Source of the DNA: Rhizophagus sp. LPA8_4_AMF
Taxonomy: Eukaryota > Glomeromycota > Glomeromycetes > Glomerales > Glomeraceae
NCBI GenBank assembly: GCA_021464525.1
Contig: JADRCO010000040.1
Location: 1-64,000 of the forward strand
Reading direction: 5' to 3'
Length of the DNA: 64,000 nt
The notes under the pieces are model-generated. The model was not told the origin of the DNA and ran no database searches. It saw nothing but the letters and a program-made list of their open reading frames with translations. The translations under genes were made by a program, and so were the position numbers. Of this stretch, positions 11,859 through 24,900 are shown one piece after another. Every line of letters begins with the position of its first letter. The stretch's first letter is position 1.

Positions 11859-14058
11859 TATTGGAAATATCATCAACATAGTAATACCCGATGCAATATG
11901 TAACAAAAAAATACTTTTCTTGTTAATTCGGTCAAGAGAATTCCAATTTGGAGAAGACGAAAGTTTCTTACTTAAGATAAGCAGATATGCGTTGAATTTT
12001 CTTTTTGAATACCTTCTAATACAAGGCCTGTTGATGCCCTCCAGGCTTCAGAAATAGTATTCTGCGGCGTCGGTTTTGTGAATGTACCGAATGTACTTTT
12101 GAAAAAGCTCATAAAAAGTTATCCGTGTCGTTTCTTGCTCTTTGCGCCATTTATATTTTATACAACTTTTATTTGTTATGGCTTTTGTTAAATAATACAA
12201 CAATCTATATTTAATTACTCAAGTAAATTAAAAAAAATTTTTACGGAGACAAATATATTTCTTACTGTTCTTAACTGTTATACCATGAAAGTATACGCGA
12301 AAAAACGCGATCGCGATCAACATGATTATACTGTATATACAGTAGATAATTGGTAGGTACTGCGCTCTAGATTATTAAGACACCGATGTTTTGCCATATA
12401 CATAATTTCATAATTCAGCCAAAAAAATCCCGTGAAATTTCTATATAAATTTCTGACCACATTTTATCGGAGACAACCAAAAATGTCACGTGATAAATAT
12501 ATGTTATATGTCACGCCGAAATGTGACATATAGGTTCGGTCTTTCGTTTGTCGGTCTTTTGACCTAGACCTCCATTTTTATCATGTATCATAGAAAATTA
12601 ATCAAAAATGTATAATAATAGGTTAAATTTAAACAATTATTTCGTTATTTAAACCTGAAACATCAAATTTTCGTAAAAAATTTCAGTTTTTTTTAATAAC
12701 ATTTTTATAACATTTATATACAATATAATTAAAAATTAATCCTGATTCAAGAGTTTATCAATCTTGAAATAATGAAACATTTTCATCTATTTTACAGTAA
12801 TTGAATGAGATAACGGATTAAAAATTCGTGATATCTTAGACCTGCATCGTAATTCTGCAATTGCTAAACAAACTCTTACATAATTATTATGTCATTCTTT
12901 AAAATGAATTAACTAATAAAATATCCTGAAATGTCACAAAATTAACTCCGGTGTTCATTTTAAGGATATTTCAAGATTATATAATTATATATAATACTTG
13001 AAAAATCGGGACATTTTAACCGAAGCCGATATAACTTCAATTAATAGCAAAGTATTGATCTTGATAGGTCATAGGAATATTTCTTAATATATATTAATAA
13101 TAAAATTATTTATCAAAGAATATATCCGCAATTATATCAAGATTGATACTTTTTTTATTAAAAAAAAATCAATTTACAAATTAGAACATGTAGCTACACG
13201 AATCCAAAACTTATATTACAAATCTTAAACGGCATAAAACTAACCATTTTTAAGAAGTATCAGAAGTGAAATTAAAATATATTGATATGAGATCGGCAAA
13301 TTAAAATTTGTATCGCGTTTCTATTAATATAATTAAATTATAGTTTTAACTACAATAAATGTTTCAAATTGTTATTTACAGAAACATAATCAACCAACGG
13401 ATTGATGACCCATTTTCTTGTTTTCAAAAGAAAAAATGGAGTTAACTAATATTGATATATTTTACAAATTTTGAAACTAAATTCAAATATGATTATATAC
13501 TGCAAGGTTGAACTTTATCGTAGGTTAGTATAAGTAAACTTAAGCAAAAATGCATATATATTTGATTACAGCATAATTCATATTATTCCATCTTCCTTTC
13601 GGTTATAATAACCATATATTTACAATAATAAATATAATAAATAATAATTTTACATAATAGTATATTCAATGCACGAATCCTGATATATACTGCCGATTAA
13701 ATCCATCATTCCATCAATTCCATGAATTCCATGTAAAATTCCCGAATATTATAGTATCTAGACCAGAAATATCATTATGAAATCGTTTTATCTAATTGCT
13801 TATGAATGAATTTTTAAAGAACAAATATAACAAATATGCAGTGTAAAGTTTTTGATGTGCAAGATTGCAAGATTGAGCGCGTCTCAGATAAATCGAATTT
13901 TTAACCAGTTTATTATTTATTCGCGATTTTATTATGATAAGCAACAAGAAAATCGAAAATGGCATAAATAAATTACTTTAAATAAAATTTATTTACATAA
14001 TTTAATTGGTTGGTTAAATTTAAATATTTTTTTATTTTTTTATTTTTATTTTTAGTTC
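11859..14058. other. Gene-poor spacer with short palindromes
   Basis: No gene is seen. It holds a 16-bp perfect palindrome TACTGTATATACAGTA at 12329-12344, an adjacent GCGATCGCGATC word, and a hairpin with 10-bp arms TATATGTCAC and GTGACATATA at 12505-12514 and 12523-12532. A CACGTG hexamer is at 12487-12492. These may be protein-binding sites or element ends; none has a visible gene partner. Confidence 0.55.
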
Positions 14059-15288
14059 TTATATTATCTTAAAAATATTTCTAAAATGAAATTTTAATAA
14101 TGGATTTAAATTAATATGTTTCAAATCAATATTATGATATTGAATTAAATTAATTATCGATTGATGTAACTCATTTTCTTGAGATTGTAAATGATTAAAA
14201 TTAAGAGTATCCCAATCTAATTTTAAAAATTTCAAATTTAAAAGAGGAAAATCTTTTAAATTTAAATTATCAACAAAATTTAAATCATTAAAAGTTAATT
14301 CTAAAGAATTACTCCATTCATCATCTAAAAAGTAAAAACCAGTATCTTCAACATTATTATGAGAAATTAAATTTAAATTAATTATAGAATAAAAATTATT
14401 TTGTAATTCTGATAAAATTAATTTTATAAAAAAAGAATTATAATTAACATGTAATTTTTCAAGATAATATAGAGATTTAATTAAATTAATTAAATCTAAA
14501 TAAGAATTAATATCCTTATTATCATTATTATCATTATATACATCATAAAAACTTAATGATAAATCCCTTATTTGATTATTTGATAATTTTAATAAATTAA
14601 ATAATATATCAATATCTTTTACTAATAATTTACAATGAAACTTATTTAAAAAGAAACCAGTAAATCCATTCCCTATTTGTTCAGGTATTTTTGAAAGAAT
14701 ATTAAAAATATCTTTTGAACGCCAATAAAATATATCTAATGTTAATGTTTCAATTCTTGAATTATTTAAAATAATTAAAAGTATTGATTCAATAAATTTA
14801 TTTGAATCTTCTTGTTTTAATGTACTTTTCACGTTCAAAATATTTTCAATCTCATGTTTAATAACATGATAAGAATTTTGTTCAAATATTTGCATCATCA
14901 TTCCATAATTATCATTCATAATTGAATATTCTTTTGGATTGGATCGTAATTTTTTTAAACATGTTATTGCTTGATAACACATATTAGTGTAATCCAATTC
15001 TTTTATGAATGATGCGTAATTAAATGTTGGTTTTTCTTGAATATAATAATTTGTTTTATTTTCTTCAATTTTTAATGATTTTCTGGTTTCTTTATCAAGA
15101 TATGATATTAATGGTAATATCACTTTAAAATGTTCGTTCGTTCGATATTCTTTAAATGGTTTTCTCCATAATAATGGTATGCTTATTCGACACCATGTTC
15201 TATTGACCAATAATAATGAATATAATGATTTTTCATCAATATATTTAAATATTTCTAAAAGGCATTCATCCGGTAATTTTGTTGCCAT
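14059..15288 (-). CDS. F-box protein, Glomeromycotina type
   Basis: A single-exon frame of 409 residues that starts MATKLPDECLLEIFKYID and runs on through a classic F-box (LPDECLLEIFKYI...LLLVNRTWCRISIPLLWRKPF, residues about 4-45). The rest is Leu-, Ile- and Asn-rich and looks like a degenerate leucine-rich-repeat solenoid. F-box proteins bind Skp1 and select substrates for SCF ubiquitin ligases. Large, fast-evolving families of such F-box genes are known in arbuscular mycorrhizal fungi. The absence of introns, unlike nearly every neighbour, fits a member of such a duplicated family. The substrate cannot be guessed. Confidence 0.88.
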   Translation of the reverse strand: MATKLPDECLLEIFKYIDEKSLYSLLLVNRTWCRISIPLLWRKPFKEYRTNEHFKVILPLISYLDKETRKSLKIEENKTNYYIQEKPTFNYASFIKELDYTNMCYQAITCLKKLRSNPKEYSIMNDNYGMMMQIFEQNSYHVIKHEIENILNVKSTLKQEDSNKFIESILLIILNNSRIETLTLDIFYWRSKDIFNILSKIPEQIGNGFTGFFLNKFHCKLLVKDIDILFNLLKLSNNQIRDLSLSFYDVYNDNNDNKDINSYLDLINLIKSLYYLEKLHVNYNSFFIKLILSELQNNFYSIINLNLISHNNVEDTGFYFLDDEWSNSLELTFNDLNFVDNLNLKDFPLLNLKFLKLDWDTLNFNHLQSQENELHQSIINLIQYHNIDLKHINLNPLLKFHFRNIFKII

Positions 15289-16514
15289 CGTTTAAAAAAT
15301 TTGAATATTTAGAGAGTGAGAATAGGGAGAGGATAAATTTAATTAAAAACTTATTGTTTTCAAAAAAAAAAAAAAATTATCGTTTTCAAAAAAAAAAATA
15401 AAAAAACAAATAAATAATTTAATTATAATAAAAAATAAAAATAAAAATAAAAGAAAATGAATGAATTTATTTATTTTATTTTATTTTATTTTATTTTTCG
15501 AATGTTTTTTTTTAAAAAAAAAAAAAAAAAAATTTAAAAAAATTTGTACTGTATTTAAATATTTTATTATCCACTTTATTTTGTCTATTTGTCAAATTGA
15601 CATGCGGTGGATAATTTATAAAAAATTCATTCAACCAATGTTCATCATTTCGGAATAATAGCATTATAGTTATGATTTACTTTTGTTTTTTTTTTATTAT
15701 TTAGTAATATCTTATGTAATCGGAAAATTTTCCTGATTTGTACAGAAAAGTTTGAAGTTTTCCATTTCACAATTGTAACAATAACAAATTGCTATATATG
15801 TACATGACTATTATACATTTTTGGTATTAAGGTGATAATATTGTTAATTATTTTAAATTATTTAAACGTTGAAAAAAATTAAAGTTGAGCAAAGTATTAC
15901 GCCGTACGATGCGCCAATCTTACCGATCCCTTAGAAAGAGTTTTTTATAATTCTTTGTTATCAAAATATTTAATATTTGTTCTTTTATGTAATATATTAC
16001 GTGATTATATATGTATCTATTTACAATGTGTATTATATTTATAATGTTCATGTACTTTTCTTTTTTACCCTTTTTTTTTTTTATTTTCTTATTAATTTTT
16101 TCTTCGAAACGCGAAATTATTGTTTCATTACTTTTTTTTTTTTTTTAATTCTATTCGTAATTCATTTCCATAAATATTCTTGATTTATTTTTCTATCATA
16201 TGTAATTAATGGAATAAATTCCAATGCTTCTGGAATAATTTTATGTAAACATCTATGTAAACCTGCATGTTAAAAAAAAGCTATATTAGTTGCAGATTAT
16301 ATAATATGTTTATCAATTTTTTTTGGATCGATTTTAGAATTTATGCATATTACCTCACGTGATCACGTGACGTATAACGTATAATGTGTATTATGTTGTT
16401 AATGTTACACGCCCATCTATCATAAATAGGATCGGATCACAAAATAAAAAAAAAAAATATCTTTTTTTTTTTTCGTGTCAAAATTTTTCACGTAAAAATT
16501 AAATAATAATAATA
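15289..16514. other. F-box / TIM22 spacer with coding-like shreds
   Basis: This divergent spacer is mostly A+T-rich. On the minus strand two short stretches look protein-like without belonging to a visible gene: about 15560-15660 (RNDEHWLNEFFINYPPH) and about 16195-16270 (GLHRCLHKIIPEALEF). They may be remnants of a decayed gene. The CACGTG palindrome pair at 16355-16370 lies at the TIM22 end. Confidence 0.4.
16355..16370. promoter_or_regulatory. Perfect palindrome with two overlapping E-boxes upstream of TIM22
   Basis: TCACGTGATCACGTGA is a 16-bp perfect palindrome holding two CACGTG cores 8 bp apart, about 145-160 bp before the TIM22 ATG. CACGTG is the classic site of bHLH factors (Cbf1 and USF type). 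That a regulator binds here is inferred from the match and position. Confidence 0.6.
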
Positions 16515-17166
16515 ATGGCAGGATTTCCTAATAATAACGAAACTATACCAAATGAATTAAAATATATGCAGATGATACAAGAATCATGTTTATTGAAAAT
16601 CGGTTTTAGTAGCGTAGGAGGTATAATTTTATTTTGGAGAAAAATTTTTTAAAATCTCCTGATCCTATTACGAATACAATTATTTTTATTTATTGGTAAT
16701 ACATACTGTAAAATAGGATTTGCGTTTGGAGGATTATTTGGAATGTTTATGTCATCATTTGAGATGGCATCGGTAGATCCAGCAATTTATGAACAACCAA
16801 TGAAACAGCAATTAAAAGCAACAGCAAAGGATATGGTTCATCGTTCTTTTTCTATGGCAAAAAATTTTGCTATAGTAGGTGCTATATTTTCTGGAACTGA
16901 ATGTGCTATCGAAACAGTAAGTACAAAAAATAAATAAATAAATAATATATATTACTCTTTCATCTTTATTAATAATATAACAGTATATATCTTATTTTGT
17001 GTTATTATAGTATCGAGCGAAGAATGATTTATATAATGGTGTTGCTTCCGGTTGTATAACTGGTGCTGTATTAGCAGCTAGATCTGGTCCACAGGCCACT
17101 TTATTTGGATGTGCCGGATTTGCAGCTTTTTCAACCGCTATTGAATATTACATGAGAAGAGAATAA
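16515..17166 (+). CDS. TIM22: TIM22, carrier translocase subunit of the mitochondrial inner membrane
   Basis: Three exons (16515-16620, 16717-16916, 17011-17166) give 153 residues. TIM22 forms the twin-pore channel that inserts carrier proteins into the inner membrane. Visible family marks are the N-terminal [19 protein letters not shown] segment, the MASVDP loop after the first helix, the [29 protein letters not shown] second helix region with its Cys, and the [27 protein letters not shown] motif typical of the Tim17/22/23 family. The length is slightly under the usual 170-200, mainly through a short N terminus. Phases are consistent at both introns. Confidence 0.95.
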
Positions 17167-17449
17167 AAAAAAAAATACATTTTTATTAAAAATAAAAGAA
17201 TAATGTAATAAAAATACTATTTATTAAAATAAATAATATTTAATTAATAGGGTTGTAAATTTTATTCATAAAAGCATCACAAATTCTTCACAAATTCCAC
17301 ATTGATTAATTTATTCAAGTTGTAAATAAATATTATTAAGTCGGAATCAATATATAGTGTAAATAGATAAATATAATAAATAAAAATGTAAACATAAAAA
17401 AAAAAGCCTAAAAAGTAGAACTTTCAAATTATTTTCTTAAATTAATCAT
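17167..17449. other. Short convergent spacer TIM22 / VMA5
   Basis: The 3' ends of TIM22 (+) and V-ATPase subunit C (-) face each other across about 280 bp of A+T-rich sequence. Nothing else is seen. Confidence 0.7.
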
Positions 17450-19512
17450 CTATCGTTTATAAATATCAAATTCAAGATGGAAATATACATAAGGATAATA
17501 ATCCTTATCAATCAAGTTTTGATATTCTTCAATATTTTCACTCTCATCTCGGCCATATGCTAAACCATCAAGTTTTCCATATTGGTTATTTAGTATCTCC
17601 CTTATTTTTTTATCCATCTTAAATTTTGGCTAAATATAATTAAATTACAAATTAGATTGTGTAAGTGTAGGTGAAAGATGCATAATTCGAATTAATAACT
17701 TACTCTTATAACAGCAGACATAAAATCCGGTGGTAAACCATAACGTAAAACAGATTCAACATAAACTCTCAATGCTTTGAGATGGATCCATGATGAAAAA
17801 ACTTCACCAAAATTTGCAGAGGCTAGTCTTAATAATTCAACCTAATTATATAAAATGATTTTAAATTAATAAATTACAAAGAGCATTCTTAAGAAAACTC
17901 GTAGTATATTATTAATTGAAATTTACAGATAACTCTTTTTCTACAGCTCCAACTTCCTCAAATTCTTTGCGTTGATTTTCCATATCATTTTCATTATATT
18001 TGAAATCTCTTACGACGAATCTTTGTAAGATCAATAAAAAAAAAAAGTCAATATATATATTAAATAAATTTTTCAATCGAATGATTTAAATTTAAATATA
18101 TAATTACTTTTCTTCTCGGCATTTATTCGCAAACTCATCGCATACTCTCTTAAATAGAGTTACGGTGAACAAGCCATAATCATTGTCTTCCGCAATTTTT
18201 CTATATAATATTTTCAGAACATCGTTAGAGATATTTCCAATTTAGAAAAAAAAACACAATTAAATGTTTGTTTCACTTACTGAGAAGAACGAGGCACAAT
18301 CATCGACGTGAGAGTTTCATATCTTGAATTCCATTCTTTGTAACGATTCCTTAAATTTGATATAGCTTATAATTAGCAAAATTAAAAAAAAATAATAATA
18401 ATATTAGAATTTATAAAAGTCAAATCATACTTGGGAACTGCTACAACCAAGGTTTCTAAATATTCTGAATCCAGAACGAAATATTCCTTTTTAGCAAATT
18501 CTGCCACATTACGTACCGCTAAATTTCCACTATTAATAAATAAATATAAATCAATGAAGGAAAATAATGAAGAGGAAATGAGAACATAAAGAATATAATT
18601 ATTTTACGTTTGCTTTCGTTCTAAAGCTTGGAGATTGCCTTTAATCTGATTATAATGACCCGATTTATTCTTCATAATGGTGTCAATTGATGTCACTTCC
18701 TGTTATCATAATAAATTATTTAGACTAATAATTTTTTTTTATTATTTTAAAATACTCTAAAAAAGTTCAAACCTTGTTAAGGATTTGGGCTATTTCTTGA
18801 AGAGATTTTTCGGCTCGAAATTTCATTGTGTCCCATTGAAAGGTCTTTAAAAATTGTTCGACCGATTCTGTTAATAAAAATAGGTGAATATGTCAAATAC
18901 CTATAAATAAGTGTCACTTTAAGAATTCATCGCTTTAACAGATTATTTAAGAAAAATAAAAATATTAAGAGTAATAAGTAACTTACTATCGTTAACGATC
19001 AAATTAGTTGCAACTTGGTCCAAATCGCCTTGTAGAAGGGTACGTAAAATATCAACAATCTTGAAAGCTGTCGATTCAAAGGATTGATCATATTTTATAA
19101 GTTCGTCTGAAATAACAACGAGTGCATCAAGTGTTCCAATCTATCGAATTTTAAGTTAATAAAATAAACTATTCATCATACTAAAAATGACTGTAATATG
19201 ATTAATATTTTAAATATTTTAGCACTACCTTAAATTCTGGAATTATGAATTGGTATACTTCAGCATAATCGGGCCCTGGGGCAGATAATTTTGACTTTAA
19301 ATTTTCAAACACAACTGATTTATTTCCTTCAGCAGGAACTGTTTTAAATACAAAAAAAAATGGTTTTTTTTTATTTTAATATATATATATATATATATAT
19401 GTATTTTTTATTTTTTATTTTTGATTATTTACGATCATGACTAAAATTAGACTAAGTAAAAAAAATTACCGGAAATGAACCAATAAGTGTCATGTCTGTG
19501 TTTAGAAGACAT
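17450..19512 (-). CDS. VMA5: V-type proton ATPase subunit C
   Basis: A gene of many small exons that encodes roughly 385 residues, the normal size of the family. It starts [15 protein letters not shown] in a 43-nt exon (19512-19470). Subunit C clamps the stator stalks to the V1 head and controls reversible V1-Vo assembly, so it sets vacuolar acidification. Recognisable blocks are the [18 protein letters not shown]-type N-terminal foot, [44 protein letters not shown], and toward the end [33 protein letters not shown] and the closing [16 protein letters not shown]. It is convergent with TIM22 and lies 2.5 kb from divergent NUP107. Confidence 0.93.
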
Positions 19513-21981
19513 TGTTGAGAAACTAATTTATTGTTTTTGGTCAGTGTCTTTTCTAGTGATGTTATTATAAGTTATTATGAAAAAAATCAACGTAACACTT
19601 TTTCGTACTAATGTTCAAAATCAACATCTAGAAGATCTAATAGATCTGATTTATATACAAAAAGTTAACGCTAGATTTAGTAAATCTGATCGTTGTGCAC
19701 CCAAAAATGAGTTGGCTAATATCTTTGAAGTAACCAATCGAATAAATTCTTAATGATTTAGATGAAGACTAAAAGATGATGCCAAAAAGATATTCGTGGT
19801 TTTTTTTAGTGGTCGGTTATTTCGAACTCTACTAAAAGAAAGGATTTGACATAAGCAAGAATTTTCGGTTTAAACTTTTGCATATCTTTCTAATATAAAA
19901 CAGCCAGATGTAACCTCGCAAAAACTTTTTTACCGGGTGTTCATTAGATGTTTTCATTTCATGCAAAAATTAATAAAAAGGTTTAATATATTTGTACATG
20001 ATACAAATGATAAATAAATTTTAACAACTAGATCATTATTAATTTACATCGGCTACTATAATGCGATGATGCGGGAACTTGACACAATGTCGATCATGAA
20101 ATCGCCAGTCTACGAAGCTTCAAAAAATTCTGACACGTGATTTTTCGGCGGCATTACGGAATTATGCTCTAACACGTGATTGTAAGAGTTATAGAATTAC
20201 TCAAATAAACTTTTAATAAGAAAATCCTTCCTTTCCTTTATTCTTTTTCAATTTAAATAATTTAATATAATTTATAATATAAATTCAAACTAATATAAAT
20301 TGATTTAACCATAAATCTTATTAAAATTACTTAATTTGATTTAATTCAATTTTAACTTATTTTATTAAACTTTTTAATTAAAGTTTAATTTAAAATTTAA
20401 TTTGATTTATATAAGCTAATCAAATTCAAAATAATCTGAAATTTGAATTAGAAAATTGAAAGGATTTTTAAATATAAAATTATTATATAAGATAACTGGT
20501 TTACTATGTAACTATATATTTTAACTATTTTTAATATTATTAAACTTAGTAATAATATCATCAATTATTATAAAAAAGATTCCAAATTTCCAATCATTAC
20601 AATCAAAAGTTTTATTTGGGATTTAGAATTTGAAATTTGAAATAAATTTACAAATTGGAATTGGGATTTAAAATTACAAAAATTTGGAATTTGGAATTTG
20701 AAATTTGAAATTTGAAATTAGTAATTAGTAATTTTAATTTAAATGATATATATATCTTTATTTAAATCAACTTATTTTTGAATGATTTTATTTAATTCAG
20801 TATTTAAAATTTTAATTTTATATTTTATATGATAAATCTGTATTTATATTAAAAAGAGTATAAATTAATGTTAATAATTAAACCATCTGGTATAGTGATT
20901 ATATACAACTTAAAACCTAACATATTTCTTATTTTTTTTTTGATTAATATTGATGCTAAAAATGCAATTTTACTGCCATTAGATTTTTTTTATTAATAAT
21001 ATAAATTTAATCAATAAATTTCTTTAAAACAGAGAATCTAAATGGATATTTAATTTAAAGTTTTAATCAAATTAGATATATACTGTATTTTAAAAGTATA
21101 ATAAGTATAACTTATTTTTATATAATTAATAAACTTACAAATTACATTACTTTATAAATATAATTGTTAATTAAATAAATTCCTTAAAGGTAAGATTTTC
21201 AAATTAAAAATATTGACTTTAAACAAGTAATTAAATTATTAGATTCTACTTATTTATTAATGAATTTGAATTTTAATATGGTAATTAACTTATAGTTAAA
21301 TTTTAAAAAAGGATTGTGATTTTTTCACCATCCATTAATTCAAATTTTATCTCTTTATAAAATAATTAGTATATTTACTCAGTAAACCATTTGAGAAAAT
21401 AGAAAAAAAAGTGATTCAAAAGATGAATTTAATAATAATAACTAATTCGGAAAAAAGAAAAAAAAGAGAAGAGAAGAGAAAAGGATCTTAAAAGAAAATG
21501 TAAGGGAAATGATGCTAGAATCTAATCAAGAAAAATTTTTATACGCGTAAAGGAAGGTACATAACCGATCCCTTCTCCAGAATCAGTAGACCTTTACAAA
21601 AGAAATTTCAAGAAAAGACTCCTTAACGCTTGAAAACATATTCTATAAAATTACTACTATGAAAGGGAGTGGCTAAGTCTCCGAGAGACAGCTTGTAACT
21701 TTAAAGAATACCCTCTCGCACGCACATCAAAAAAAAAAAAAGGAAAATTAGAGAAACGGTAGGTAAAAAATTTCGTTTTATATCAATAAAAATGCATATG
21801 CTGCGCCAATCATGTGATTTTATTTTCGTTTTTTAGCCAATCAGTTTTAGAGTAATAAAAAAATGTAGTATTCGACCTAAAAAGGACGAGATTATCGCCG
21901 GCGCCTGTAGAAATTCAACCAATCTGGTGTTACGAAAAATAATAAATCGAACGCGATCTTGTTTAAAACTTTTTACATAAA
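19513..21981. other. Long divergent spacer VMA5 / NUP107, extremely A+T-rich core
   Basis: I see no gene. From about 20220 to 21300 it is nearly pure A/T with simple words such as AATTTGAAATTTGG repeated (20590-20730). Two CACGTG cores occur at 20134-20139 and 20173-20178, with nearly the same surroundings. A purine-rich stretch lies at 21450-21540. Three CCAAT words (21806-21810, 21837-21841, 21919-21923) lie within 180 bp of the NUP107 ATG and fit a CCAAT-box promoter bound by an NF-Y/Hap-type factor. Confidence 0.6.
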
Positions 21982-24900
21982 ATGGATCAAGGCAATTCCA
22001 TGGATGTTGATCCTATTAGTACGTCGCGTGTTTCACGGTTTCAAGAAACACCAGGACATTATACTCCTTCGTTATATGCCACTTCACAATCTTATTCTTC
22101 CGATTTGTTTGCCCCCAATATTGTTGGTTTTCTGCACATTTTTCTCACTTCGGCAAATACTTTTTATATTTAAAGGTTGATTTAACTTTTTTTTTAGGTA
22201 AATTCATCCATTGCCAGTTTGGAAACAAATTTAAATGGTCTGAAATTTTATTATTTATGTGAATTATGAATAATTAAATTTAACGCGAATAACAATTATT
22301 ATTTATCATATAGGTGGGATATACTTTGGTAATGATATAATTCTAAAGTATGCTGAAGTGTATGAAAATACACGGTCTCAGGAAGATATAACAGCTGTCC
22401 CTAAGACATATGAACAAATGTGTGACGAATAGTAAGATCTAATTAATTACATTCATTCAACTTAATATTTAATTGCTCGCGTAATTTAATAATGTTGCTG
22501 ATTTTTTCGTAGTTATAAAACGTTTCGTGAAGAAAGTAGTGGAATGTTCAATTCTGATCCTCGAGGATATCAGATCTGGGAGGCTGAACGGAATACGTGG
22601 AATCTATTAAAATTATTATCACAGTAAGTAAAGGTTGAACACTAATAAAGTGCGTTTGTAACTAATATTGTTGTATTCTTATCAATTAGATATCGATTCA
22701 CACCTATAAAAAATATCGATGAAGCAAGAAAACCATTTCAAACGGATGGACAACTTTTATGTGAGCTTCTCGCGATCAATAAGGATTTTGCTGAGGCTTG
22801 GGTGAGTTATTAATAATTTTGAAATTATTCTCTGATATATAATGGTAACTAACTGCATTCATTATATAGATCGTACGTCAATGGTTGTGGAAGATAGCAC
22901 CAGAATTTGTTACTGTAGAAACAAATCCTGAATATCGTTCTTTCACTAAAAATGTAATCCTATTGAAACTTAAAAAAGGAGATGCAGAAGAATACAAGTA
23001 CCTTGATCCAGATGGTGTTCACAGAACCCAACGAGCTTTAGATTCTCTTGATCAGGTAAATTCGAGTTATTTCAATCAATATCTCTTTTTTACAATTTTT
23101 TATGTTATGATTAATTTAGGAACACGAAAAAGAGCTTGCAAGGTCTATATTTGAGTATTTACGGAGAGGTCAGGTTGACGATGCAATGGATATTAGCGAT
23201 AAAAATGGTCATTTTTGGCGAACTGCCAGTATGAGTGGGATCATATTATACAATGAAAAAGTTGATGGTAATGTCTTATAGAATAAAATCTTGGAAATAT
23301 TCATATATTCGTTTTTTATAGAAGTCTCTCTTTAGTAGAGAATAGTATAAGAATTTGAAGTTATGGTGAATTAAGTTATAAAATTTGTAAAACACAAAAT
23401 TCCTAATCCATAATTATGAATATGGATTTGAAGGTTTACGAATCTCGGATGAATAATGAATACAACCTTGAATAATTCAGAATGTTATAATTTTCAATAC
23501 TAATATTAATTAAAATATCTACGTTAAAGATGATGTTATAACAACAATTGGTAATATTAACCGACATATATGGCGTGCAACGTGTTATCATTGTGCTAAT
23601 CAGGTAAATGTTTATATCTTATATTTTGTACAAATTTATTTAAAATTAATTACATGATACATGATTTTTATGTTTGTTTGTAGGAAAGCCTTTATATTTA
23701 TGATCGAGCAATTTATGGTGTTCTTAGTGGAGATTATGAAAATGTAAATATATTGAGTGTATTTTAAAATAGGAATTATTTATGTAATATAATGTTCTAT
23801 ATTTTTTCAGATCATTCCCGTTTGTCGGACCTGGGAAGATCATGTTTGGGCTTATTATCATAGTCTTATCGAGTGTCAACAAGATGAGGTGTGTGTGTAT
23901 TCTAATAAATTTCTAAGCACTAATGTTTTAAATTTATATGCAATGACAAACGTATTCTTATTTATATATTTAAAGTACTTTAGTAAGCATGTTCGACATA
24001 TGGGAGTTAATGAAGACGATGATTTACCTATAAATATCAAAGTTATTCCACCAAATGAAATTTTTGAAATGGTGGAATCAAAAAGAATTGACAGGCAAGC
24101 ATTTAATATTTAAGTATTTTAGGGTTGACATAAAATCATCCGTAAATAATTACTTTGTTTAATGACTTTAGAGATTCTGATATTGAAAAGTTTCATATCA
24201 TTCAAAAGCTGATTATTTTGAATGATTCAAAGGAATTGGTTAAACAATTAAAGGAGGAATTAATCGATAAACGGCTAAGTCGTGAAGAGTAAATAAGTAT
24301 TTGAAATATTGTGCTTTATTATACAACTTATTATTAATTATAATTGAATAAATTTTATATAGTGAAACTGCATATTTTCATTTCCTTCGCCTGGCAACGC
24401 ATTTGATTTTGTATTTACGTGATTTGATGCTTCCAACTCCTGACAAGGAATCGGATCATATTATCAAATTATATACTGAATTATTAATAGAATATCGACA
24501 GGTATATTTTATATATTTTTACAGTCTCATATTATAATAAAAAAATTATTAATGGTTAATATTAAACCAATAGAATAAGCTTATTGCATTATATGCTTCA
24601 AAATTACCTAGAGATACATCTATTGAAATTTATGCCTTGTTTTTAAAAGGTAGTTGTTCTTATATTTATCTTATGTAATATACAAAAACTTAATATGTTT
24701 TACATGTAACTTAGATGTAATGGCAAGTTATACAGAGCGTCATAAACTTTTCATCCTGGCAGAACAGTATGGTCTAAATGTGATCGCCATTGCACGAAAA
24801 ACTTTTGAATTAATATTTCAAGAAATTGAAAGTGCGGTATGTAATATCAATGTTTTATTTACTTAATTTTTTTAAAAATTATTTTATCAATTGAATCAAT

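Noticed and set aside
15461-16183. Plus-strand Phe-rich frames before TIM22
   Set aside because: Produced by T-rich low-complexity DNA.
21655-21730. Possible tRNA-like stretch upstream of NUP107
   Set aside because: No TTCRA T-loop and no foldable cloverleaf; nothing elsewhere in the window passes either.
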